From Alphaproteobacteria bacterium (GTDB taxonomy: Bacteria > Pseudomonadota > Alphaproteobacteria > Sphingomonadales > Sphingomonadaceae): a stretch of DNA of 11,977 nt. Below, in pieces: positions 6,480 to 11,977 of this stretch (position 1 is the stretch's first letter; each line of letters opens with the position of its first letter). Where the stretch lies: assembly GCA_028869975.1 (NCBI GenBank), contig JAGWQR010000187.1, positions 1 through 11,977 on the forward strand, written 5' to 3'. The notes under the pieces are model-generated. The model was given only the letters and a program-made list of their open reading frames with translations. It was not told the DNA's origin and made no database searches. The translations under genes were made by a program, and so were the position numbers.

Positions 6480-7082
6480 ATGCCCCGTAATTTTATAGAT
6501 GGTTTCAAGCGCACATGGTATGGAAATGCCCGGATATGGGTGAGTTTGGTCAGTGTGAGCGGCATCATCGCCGCACTCGTTTTCGCCACGCCGTCCACGG
6601 CTGCACTGAAAGTCGGCAGCAAGGCACCGGATTTTTCCACACAGGGGGCGCTGGCCGGAAAACCATTTTCATTCATCCTGTCGCGCGCGCTTAAAAAGGG
6701 GCCGATCGTACTTTATTTCTTTCCGGCAGCCTTCACCACTGGCTGCACGACTGAGGCACATGAATTTGCAGAGGCCACGCCCGAATTTCAAAAGCTGGGC
6801 GCCACGATTATCGGTGTAACGGCTGGCTCTGTGGACAGACTTACCCAGTTTTCTTCGGTTGATTGCCGCAACAAATTCGCGGTGGCCGCGGCTACGCCAG
6901 CGATGATTAAGGAATATGATGTTGCTTCGGATATGCCAGGCATGTCAAAGCTGTCAGCACGTACGTCATTTGTTATCGCGCCGAGCGGCAAAATTATTTA
7001 CACCTACACCGCGATGAGTCCGGATGACCATGTCAAAAACACGCTCGCCGCCGTGCGTGATTATGTGAAACTGCATCACTGA
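6480..7082 (+). CDS. Membrane-anchored or exported peroxiredoxin (AhpC/TSA, BCP-like)
   Basis: This protein has 200 residues from the ATG at 6480. A basic start, a hydrophobic segment at about 20-35 and ATPSTAAL resemble a signal peptide or membrane anchor, so the enzyme should act in the periplasm. The thioredoxin-fold peroxidase domain follows. APDFSTQG opens it, and the active-site loop YFFPAAFTTGCTTEAHEF holds the peroxidatic Cys89. BCP-type enzymes often have the resolving Cys five residues later (GCTxEAC), but here that position is His94. A second Cys, Cys129 in VDCRNKFAVA, may take that role. The ending ARTSFVIAPSGKIIYTY..M matches a sphingomonad peroxiredoxin group as I remember it. 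It would reduce peroxides with thiol electrons from an unknown donor. The stop overlaps the next start as TGATG, which suggests coupled translation with the aspartic protease. Confidence 0.87.
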   Translation: MPRNFIDGFKRTWYGNARIWVSLVSVSGIIAALVFATPSTAALKVGSKAPDFSTQGALAGKPFSFILSRALKKGPIVLYFFPAAFTTGCTTEAHEFAEATPEFQKLGATIIGVTAGSVDRLTQFSSVDCRNKFAVAAATPAMIKEYDVASDMPGMSKLSARTSFVIAPSGKIIYTYTAMSPDDHVKNTLAAVRDYVKLHH

Positions 7083-8041
7083 TGAAGGGGGCGGTACGCC
7101 AGGCTGGCATCGCAACGCTGCTGATGTCGCTTGGTGTGCACGCCGAAGCTCAGGCTGGGAGTGCGCCAGCCCAGTCAGGCGATACTCAGGCGACAGCGAT
7201 CCTGCCAAAGCCGGACGCAAGCCACCGTTTGCAGATTGATGTTTTCATAGGAAATGCAGGGCATTACCTATTCTTGGTTGATACAGCGTCCACGCGCTCG
7301 GTGATTGCTTCCCGGCCTGCCGAGCAAATGCACCTGCGGCACGGCGAAAGCCTGAATGTTCATAATCTCGGCGGCACCGATCGGGTTGGTTCCGTGATTA
7401 TCCCGGATATTACCTTTGCGGATGTTGCCGCACAAAATATTGTGGCACCTGAACTTTCTGCCGAAAATCTTGGTGGCGACGGGCTCATCGGGCTTGATTT
7501 GCTGAAGGGCAAGCGGATTACTGTCGATTTTCTCAACAATGCCAAAATAACGCTGACTCCTTCTAACCGGGGCAGGGTCCACGATGCGACCTTTGGTGGA
7601 CCGGATACAATTGTGGTTCATGCCCGTTCTCGCATTGGTGAACTAATTTTGACGGACGCCGAAATCGACGGGCATAAAATTGCCGTGGTTATCGATACAG
7701 GATCGCAGGACAGTGTGGGGAATGATGCGCTGCGACGGCTTGTGGCCAGGCGGATTGGCGAAAGTGAAGTCAGGCCGGTCACCTTGGTCAGCGTTACCGG
7801 GCGCAAAGTCCCCGCCGATTACACGACCATCGGGCGGGTTCGTATCGGCGGTGTTGCGCTCTCCAATCTGAGCGTTGCATTCGCGGACGCTGCAACCTTT
7901 CACCAGTTTGGTCTTGATCGCAAACCTGCAATCCTGCTTGGAATGGCGGCATTACGGCTGTTCGACCGGATCAGCATAGACTTTCCGCGCCGAGAAATCC
8001 GCTTTCAGCTCGGACAGCGCGCAGCCAGCAATATACATTGA
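7082..8041 (+). CDS. Exported retropepsin-like aspartic protease with two DTxS motifs
   Basis: The 319-residue protein begins with a signal peptide (about 1-25, ending AEAQA). Two retropepsin-like halves follow. In the first, the flap-side strands lead to FLVDTAS (Asp67-Ser70) and the downstream GLIGLDLL motif (135-142). In the second, VVIDTGSQDSV (Asp205-Ser208) is followed by ILLGMAALRLFDRISIDF. This matches the bacterial Asp_protease_2 / retropepsin-like families, in which the two aspartates could form one pepsin-like site within a single chain. The first motif reads DTAS and the second DTGS, both acceptable for activity. The location is periplasmic, and substrates cannot be told from sequence. 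PerP of Caulobacter belongs to this general class, but I cannot claim orthology. It is coupled to the peroxiredoxin by TGATG with no ribosome-binding site of its own. A small inverted repeat (ATCCGG 8046-8051, CCGGAT 8064-8069) follows the stop. Confidence 0.85.
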   Translation: MKGAVRQAGIATLLMSLGVHAEAQAGSAPAQSGDTQATAILPKPDASHRLQIDVFIGNAGHYLFLVDTASTRSVIASRPAEQMHLRHGESLNVHNLGGTDRVGSVIIPDITFADVAAQNIVAPELSAENLGGDGLIGLDLLKGKRITVDFLNNAKITLTPSNRGRVHDATFGGPDTIVVHARSRIGELILTDAEIDGHKIAVVIDTGSQDSVGNDALRRLVARRIGESEVRPVTLVSVTGRKVPADYTTIGRVRIGGVALSNLSVAFADAATFHQFGLDRKPAILLGMAALRLFDRISIDFPRREIRFQLGQRAASNIH

Positions 8042-8087
8042 CACAATCCGGCTCTATTCACACCCGGATGAAAGCCAGTGTACTTCC

Positions 8088-9257
8088 ATGACCCCGCAGG
8101 CGCGCGTGCAAACGACGATCGAACTGCTCGATTCCACCATCGCTTCGGTGCAGCGCAATGGCGCGGCTGCGGATCAGATAATAGCAGATGGTTTCAAGTC
8201 TCGACGCTATGCAGGATCGCGTGATCGGCGGGCCATTCGGGACATGATATACCAGGTGATCCGCGCTTACGGATCAGCTCCGGTTTCCGGGCGCGCCGCC
8301 GTGCAGGGGTTGGGTATGGAATATGCTGCGTTTTTCGATGGCAGCCCCTATGGGCCAGCCGCGCTGACACACTATGACATGCCGGCTCTGGCTATGCCTT
8401 TGCCTGAATGGCTTAGTGCGCTCATCCCGCCCCTGGAGCAGCAAGCATTGTTGCAGCGCGCCCCCCTCGATCTTCGCGTCAATACCCTGAAAACCGATAT
8501 TGAGACGGCACTCGCGTGCTTTCCCGGTGCAAAGCGGATCGGTCAGCGCGGCCTGCGGCTGGCGGACAACAGAGCCATTGAGCAGAGCGACGCCTGGAGG
8601 GACGGCTGGGTTGATATTCAGGATTATGGCAGCCAGTATATTGCGCAGGTCTGCGTTGCGCAGCCCGGTCAGACCGTTGTGGATTTATGCGCCGGGGCTG
8701 GCGGCAAGGCGCTCGCGCTTGCCGCAAATATGGAGAATCAGGGGCGGCTGATCGCCTGCGATATTGATCGCGCCCGCCTCGCGCGCCTGCGCCCGCGTGC
8801 GCATCGACTGGGTGCCGCCATGATCGAATCGCGCCTGCTTTTTGCTCCACACGAGCAGGAAAATCTTGCTGATTTGCATCAGAAGGCGGATGTGGTGCTG
8901 GTCGATGCCCCATGCTCAGGTACGGGTACGTGGCGACGCAACCCCGAGGCGCGCTGGCGGCTGTCACCAGAGCGGCTGGAAAAATTAATTGCAAGTCAGC
9001 GCAATATTTTGTCGCTCGGCGCAACGCTGGTACGACCAGGGGGAAGCCTGATCTATGCCGTCTGCTCACTGATCGAAGCGGAAGGCGAGGCACAGTGCTT
9101 GGCATTTCTGCTCGAAAATCAGGACTGGACAAGCGCGCCCCTTACAGCCGATATAGGCAGAATACAGGGCCCAGGGCTGATTCTGTCGCCTGCGCATGAT
9201 GGCTGCGATGGGTTTTTCGTGGCGCGACTGATGCGGCGGAACGATGACTCGATCTAG
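8088..9257 (+). CDS. RsmB/NOP family SAM-dependent RNA cytosine-C5 methyltransferase
   Basis: This 389-residue protein has an N-terminal NusB-like helical region (about 1-75), a linker, and a Rossmann methyltransferase domain. SAM-binding motif I is VVDLCAGAGGKALALA (197-212), and IACDIDRARLARL (222-234) binds the ribose. Motif IV is VLVDAPCSGTGTWRRNPE (270-287) with Cys276, and motif VI is LIYAVCSLIEAEGE (321-334) with Cys326. In RsmB the motif VI Cys attacks cytosine C6 and the motif IV Cys releases the product, and both are present. The residue before Cys326 is Val, where the family usually has Thr (TCSL), a mild variant. E. coli RsmB makes m5C967 in 16S rRNA, but whether this paralogue hits the same base is not shown. 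The N-terminal region is short for full RsmB, so I leave the symbol blank. The gene lies in the same direction as its neighbours, 46 bases after the protease. Confidence 0.88.
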   Translation: MTPQARVQTTIELLDSTIASVQRNGAAADQIIADGFKSRRYAGSRDRRAIRDMIYQVIRAYGSAPVSGRAAVQGLGMEYAAFFDGSPYGPAALTHYDMPALAMPLPEWLSALIPPLEQQALLQRAPLDLRVNTLKTDIETALACFPGAKRIGQRGLRLADNRAIEQSDAWRDGWVDIQDYGSQYIAQVCVAQPGQTVVDLCAGAGGKALALAANMENQGRLIACDIDRARLARLRPRAHRLGAAMIESRLLFAPHEQENLADLHQKADVVLVDAPCSGTGTWRRNPEARWRLSPERLEKLIASQRNILSLGATLVRPGGSLIYAVCSLIEAEGEAQCLAFLLENQDWTSAPLTADIGRIQGPGLILSPAHDGCDGFFVARLMRRNDDSI

Positions 9258-9266
9258 TCCTGGTGT

Positions 9267-9270
9267 GGAG
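9267..9270 (+). promoter_or_regulatory. Ribosome-binding site deciding the TPR protein start
   Basis: GGAG lies 6 bases before the ATG at 9277. The in-frame ATG at 9244 falls inside the preceding gene and would add 11 residues ahead of a clean signal peptide, so 9277 is preferred. Confidence 0.6.
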
Positions 9271-9276
9271 ATAATT

Positions 9277-9825
9277 ATGCGTTTGACGCCCGTTGGCATT
9301 GCCTTGGCTTCACTTTTGCTGCTGACATCAAGCGGCTCAATCGGTGCGCCGGATGTTTCGGTCAATCCGCGCGCGCAGGTTTTTGTTGCGCTGGGAAATA
9401 CAGCGCTCGCCCAGGCACAGGGCATAACGCCAGCAAATCCCGAAGTGCTTGATCTGGCCGAGGACAATTATGAAGATGCATTGCTGATTGCGCCGGATTA
9501 TCGTGCGGCACTCATTGGTATGGCGCGCGTTGCCCATAGACAGGGGCTGAACGGCAAAGCAATCGGCTATTATCGCACAATCTTGGACCAAGACCCAAAG
9601 GATGTTGATGTGCTCGCGCTGCAAGGCGAAGCGATGGTATCCAAAGGGGCCTTCATAAAAGCCGGCGATAATCTTGCGAAAATAAAATCCCTGTGCATTA
9701 CCGCCTGCCCCGCCCAGATTGCGCTCGGCAATGCGATTGCACACGGCACCGAAGCCCCGCCGCTTAAGGCCGCGCAGATCGAAAGCTCGCCGGTTATACA
9801 GCATATCGACAGCCGTACCAATTAG
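9277..9825 (+). CDS. Small exported TPR-repeat protein
   Basis: The 182-residue protein has a signal peptide (about 1-24, MRLTPVGIALASLLLLTSSG, cleaved near SIGA). There is no Cys at that site, so it is not a lipoprotein. The mature part shows at least two tetratricopeptide-like helix pairs at about residues 50-130, with the marks A..N(Y)..AL.I.P.Y..AL..MARVA and A..YY..IL..DP.D...L. A short, low-complexity C-terminal tail follows. TPR proteins of this kind bind partner proteins in the periplasm or envelope, and no catalytic motif is visible. Its function is unknown. A pair of Cys residues near the end (SLCITACPAQ) could form a disulphide. It starts 19 bases after the methyltransferase stop and has a good ribosome-binding site, so it probably belongs to the same transcript. 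It ends 21 bases before convergent rsmA. Confidence 0.8.
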   Translation: MRLTPVGIALASLLLLTSSGSIGAPDVSVNPRAQVFVALGNTALAQAQGITPANPEVLDLAEDNYEDALLIAPDYRAALIGMARVAHRQGLNGKAIGYYRTILDQDPKDVDVLALQGEAMVSKGAFIKAGDNLAKIKSLCITACPAQIALGNAIAHGTEAPPLKAAQIESSPVIQHIDSRTN

Positions 9826-9842
9826 TAGCTTTCGCCGGTAGA

Positions 9843-9858
9843 TCTCTTAGGAAAGAGA
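9843..9858. terminator. Weak hairpin between convergent TPR gene and rsmA
   Basis: TCTCTT (9843-9848) and AAGAGA (9853-9858) form a 6-bp stem with a 4-base loop, overlapping the rsmA stop codon. It is AT-rich and has no following T-run, so any terminator role is doubtful. It is listed because it lies at the meeting point of two converging transcripts. Confidence 0.2.
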
Positions 9859-10665
9859 ACGCGCGATCGCGAGAAATTCATCGACAGAGACGGTTTCCGC
9901 GCGCCGGGTTTCGTCAATTCCCATAGCACTCAGCGCCCCAAGCGCGCCCTGAACTCCACGGAGACTCTGCCGCAGCATCTTGCGCCGCTGCCCGAAGGCG
10001 GCTGAGGTAAGCTGCTCCAGCACGGCGGGATCAACATCGGAAGGTGCCTCGCCAGGCGTAAAATGCACCACGGCAGACATTATTTTTGGGGGCGGCGTGA
10101 ATGCAGAGCGATGAACCGGCATAGCGATGCGCGCGGCGCTGCGCCATTGCGACAGAATGGCCAGCCGCCCATAGGCGGAAGTGAACGGTTTGGCGACGAT
10201 GCGATCCGCAACCTCACGCTGGAACATCAGTGTGAGCGAAGTCCAGCGCGGGGGCCATAATTGCCCTCTCAACCATTGCACCAGCAAGGCCGTGCCAACA
10301 TTATAGGGCAGATTGGCGATGATTGCCCCGCCTTCGGGCAACACCGCCGCCAGCGGGATTTTGAGCGCGTCTCCCTCAATCACACGCAACCGCCCCGGAT
10401 ATGCCTCTGCCAGTTCTGCTAGGGCTGCAAGACAGCGCCGATCCCGCTCGACCGCAGTAACCAGAGCACCTGCTGCGAGCAGCGCACGGGTCAATCCGCC
10501 TGGGCCCGGGCCAACCTCATACACCGCAACATTGTTCAGGTCTCCGGGCACGGCGGCGATGCGTGCCAGCAAGTGTGAATCCAGCAGAAAATTCTGACCG
10601 AGCGCCTTGCTGGCAGACAGGCCGTATCGCGCGATCACATCGCGCAACGGCGGCAGATCAGGCAT
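9847..10665 (-). CDS. rsmA: 16S rRNA dimethyladenosine transferase RsmA (KsgA)
   Basis: This cytosolic enzyme of 272 residues, the usual length, dimethylates A1518 and A1519 near the 3' end of 16S rRNA late in 30S assembly. Visible marks are SKALGQNFLLD at the N-terminus (19-29), motif I VYEVGPGPGGLT (48-59), the acidic SAM-ribose residue Glu73 in VTAVERD, GDALKIPL (98-105) and the catalytic NLPYNVGT (118-125, the NLPY signature of adenine-N6 methyltransferases). The C-terminal helical domain contains AAFGQRRKMLRQSLRG. The ATG at 10663-10665 lies within the end of pdxA, an 8-base overlap that points to translational coupling. This surA-pdxA-rsmA order is widely conserved. Confidence 0.96.
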   Translation of the reverse strand: MPDLPPLRDVIARYGLSASKALGQNFLLDSHLLARIAAVPGDLNNVAVYEVGPGPGGLTRALLAAGALVTAVERDRRCLAALAELAEAYPGRLRVIEGDALKIPLAAVLPEGGAIIANLPYNVGTALLVQWLRGQLWPPRWTSLTLMFQREVADRIVAKPFTSAYGRLAILSQWRSAARIAMPVHRSAFTPPPKIMSAVVHFTPGEAPSDVDPAVLEQLTSAAFGQRRKMLRQSLRGVQGALGALSAMGIDETRRAETVSVDEFLAIARSLS

Positions 10666-11662
10666 CTATGGCCAGGGCGCGTGTCTGCGCGGCGCGTTCC
10701 GCCAGTTTCAGGGCCGCAATCATGGCCCCCGGATGGGCCATATCCTTGCCGGCAATATCAAATGCCGTGCCATGATCGGGTGAGGTGCGGATGATCGGCA
10801 GGCCCAGTGTCATATTGACACCCTCATCGAAATGCAGCGTTTTAAGCGGGATCAGCGCCTGATCATGATAGAGGCAGATGGCGGCGTCATAGCCTGCACG
10901 CATCCGGGCATGGAAAAGCGCGTCCGCCGGATGCGGGCCGGTAATGTCGATGCCTTCTGCGCGCAATTGAGCAATGACGGGTGCGACAATTTCAGCTTCT
11001 TCCAGACCGAGCGCGCCACACTCTCCCGCGTGGGGATTCAGCCCGGCCATAACCAAGCGTGGCGATTCGATCCCGAAATCCCTTTTCAATGCTTTGGTGG
11101 TAACCCGAACTTTGCTCATAATCAATTCAGGCGAAATGGCATCCGGCACGTCCTTCAAGGGAATATGTGTTGTGATGGGAACGACGCGCAATGTCGGCCC
11201 GGCAAGCATCATCACCGCATTATTGGCGGCTATGCCGCAGCGCTCTGCGACAAATTCTGTCTGCCCGGGGTGCGTAAAGCCGATTTGGTAGAGCCATTTT
11301 TTTGAAATCGGGCAGGTTACAACAGCGCTCGCCGCACCCGATCGGGTAAGTCCGACTGCCATTTCCAGCGAATTCAGGGCACACCGGGCACCCTCGAGCG
11401 TGGGATGTCCGGGCCTGATGTCACCCGCGCTATCAATATGAAGCACGGGGAGCGCATGGGCAAACACATCAACCGCGCCGCTTAGCGTGTCAACGCATTG
11501 GAGTGGGCCGTTCCAGACATTTTTGATCGCCCGCATGTCACCCATGGCGCAAAAGGGTAAAAGTCCTGCGGTGTTCCGTTCTTCCCATGCCTTTGCAACG
11601 ATTTCCGGCCCGATCCCGGTCGGTTCCCCCAGTGCGACAGCAAGTGGCAAGACCTGCGTCAT
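10658..11662 (-). CDS. pdxA: 4-hydroxythreonine-4-phosphate dehydrogenase PdxA
   Basis: The 334-residue enzyme oxidises 4-phosphohydroxy-L-threonine with NAD in the DXP-dependent pyridoxal phosphate pathway. Visible marks are LGEPTGIGPEI near the N-terminus (11-21), TCPISKKWLY, and the three metal-binding histidines His166 (TTHIPL), His211 (GLNPHAGE) and His266 (CLYHDQALIPLK). As I count them, these fall at the same residue numbers as in the E. coli enzyme. The C-terminal motifs LGLPIIRTSPDHGTAFDIAG are intact. One variant is HPGQTEF (Gln134), where E. coli has GHTEF, and this may be usual in the lineage. The stop overlaps the rsmA start, and the start lies 36 bases after surA. No strong ribosome-binding site is seen at the ATG. 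Confidence 0.95.
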   Translation of the reverse strand: MTQVLPLAVALGEPTGIGPEIVAKAWEERNTAGLLPFCAMGDMRAIKNVWNGPLQCVDTLSGAVDVFAHALPVLHIDSAGDIRPGHPTLEGARCALNSLEMAVGLTRSGAASAVVTCPISKKWLYQIGFTHPGQTEFVAERCGIAANNAVMMLAGPTLRVVPITTHIPLKDVPDAISPELIMSKVRVTTKALKRDFGIESPRLVMAGLNPHAGECGALGLEEAEIVAPVIAQLRAEGIDITGPHPADALFHARMRAGYDAAICLYHDQALIPLKTLHFDEGVNMTLGLPIIRTSPDHGTAFDIAGKDMAHPGAMIAALKLAERAAQTRALAIDA

Positions 11663-11698
11663 GTCAGCACAAGTCCGGATGAGAGCAAGTCAGTGGCA

Positions 11699-11977
11699 TC
11701 AGCGATATTCGATAATCGCATCGCGACGCAAATCGCGCAGATAGCGCTGAGCACGGAGATTGACACGTTTGTCCATTTCAGCGCCTTCAATTGCGCGTCG
11801 ATCAGGCTTTGCAACGGCTTGTGGCTCATCTCTACCACACATAACCAGTACACGAATGCCCTCTTTCATCGTGCCGAACGGCGGCGTGGACTGCCCCACC
11901 TGCATTTTGAGCAGAATGCCCTGCAACTGCGGCGGTAAATCACGAACATGCACCGAGTCACTATCCACGATTTCGCC
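11699..11977 (-). CDS. surA: Periplasmic chaperone/peptidyl-prolyl isomerase SurA (C-terminal part, truncated by window edge)
   Basis: The frame is open to the right edge, so only the last 92 residues are present. The stop is TGA on the minus strand at 11699-11701. The fragment reads like the end of a parvulin domain plus the C-terminal helix of SurA: LPPQLQGILLKMQVGQSTPPF, then GIRVLVMCGRDEP, then a basic helix ending RYLRDLRRDAIIEYR. SurA escorts unfolded outer-membrane proteins, including the LPS translocon LptD, through the periplasm. The first 9 bases beyond 11968 remain open, so the gene continues outside the window. The identification rests on these motifs and on position just before pdxA, matching the conserved lptD-surA-pdxA-rsmA order. 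Another parvulin-type isomerase is a less likely alternative. Confidence 0.82.
   Translation of the reverse strand, partial: GEIVDSDSVHVRDLPPQLQGILLKMQVGQSTPPFGTMKEGIRVLVMCGRDEPQAVAKPDRRAIEGAEMDKRVNLRAQRYLRDLRRDAIIEYR

Noticed and set aside
8046..8069. Inverted repeat ATCCGG/CCGGAT after the aspartic protease as a terminator
   Set aside because: The stem is only 6 bp with a 12-base loop and no T-run follows, and the next gene is close and in the same direction.
8479..9132. Long open frame of 217 codons on the minus strand
   Set aside because: It lies wholly inside the RsmB-type methyltransferase gene, has Arg/Pro-rich shadow-frame composition and matches no family I recognise.
10832..11305. 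Open frame of 157 codons on the plus strand
   Set aside because: It is a shadow of pdxA on the other strand, and pdxA has a full set of conserved metal-binding and NAD-dehydrogenase family motifs.

Overview
The window is ordinary chromosomal DNA of an alphaproteobacterium, most likely of the order Sphingomonadales. The base composition is moderately GC-rich by eye. The double cold-shock-domain protein, the short ribonuclease D, the secreted peroxiredoxin, LptB and the SurA fragment all read like sphingomonad versions, judged from remembered family patterns and not from a search. There are 12 complete genes and two truncated by the window edges. I see no tRNA, rRNA, CRISPR array, insertion sequence, integrase or phage gene.

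Layout. (1) 1-1331, plus strand: the 3' end of accC (biotin carboxylase), then an arsenic-type aquaporin and a glutaredoxin-type arsenate reductase. The three are joined by stop/start overlaps (TGATG, then ATGA). (2) 1352-2089, minus strand: an RNA-binding protein with two cold-shock domains, convergent with arsC. (3) 2090-2327: the only sizeable non-coding gap, divergent between the cold-shock gene and ribonuclease D. It has an AT-rich inverted-repeat cluster and a long-range stem just before the ribonuclease D start. (4) 2328-9825, plus strand: ribonuclease D, lptC, lptA, lptB, rpoN, a membrane-anchored peroxiredoxin, a periplasmic retropepsin-like aspartic protease, an RsmB/NOP-type RNA m5C methyltransferase and a small exported TPR protein. 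(5) 9847-11977, minus strand, converging on block 4: rsmA, pdxA and the 3' end of surA, which read in the order surA-pdxA-rsmA.

How the genes fit together. Much of the window serves the outer membrane. LptC, LptA and LptB are the inner-membrane, bridge and ATPase parts of the lipopolysaccharide exporter. SurA is the periplasmic chaperone for outer-membrane proteins such as LptD, and the lptD-surA-pdxA-rsmA order is widely conserved, so lptD may lie just beyond the right edge. rpoN follows lptB, as in many proteobacteria, but here it is followed by a peroxiredoxin/protease pair and not by the usual hpf/ptsN. RNA metabolism is also represented: ribonuclease D, the cold-shock protein and two rRNA-methyltransferase-type enzymes. 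The arsenic pair gives a minimal route: arsenate reduction, then arsenite exit through a channel.

Nothing here is a clearly new defence or mobile system. The points most worth a second look are the accC-aquaporin-arsC coupling, the peroxiredoxin/aspartic protease pair, and the nested inverted repeat in the ribonuclease D leader.
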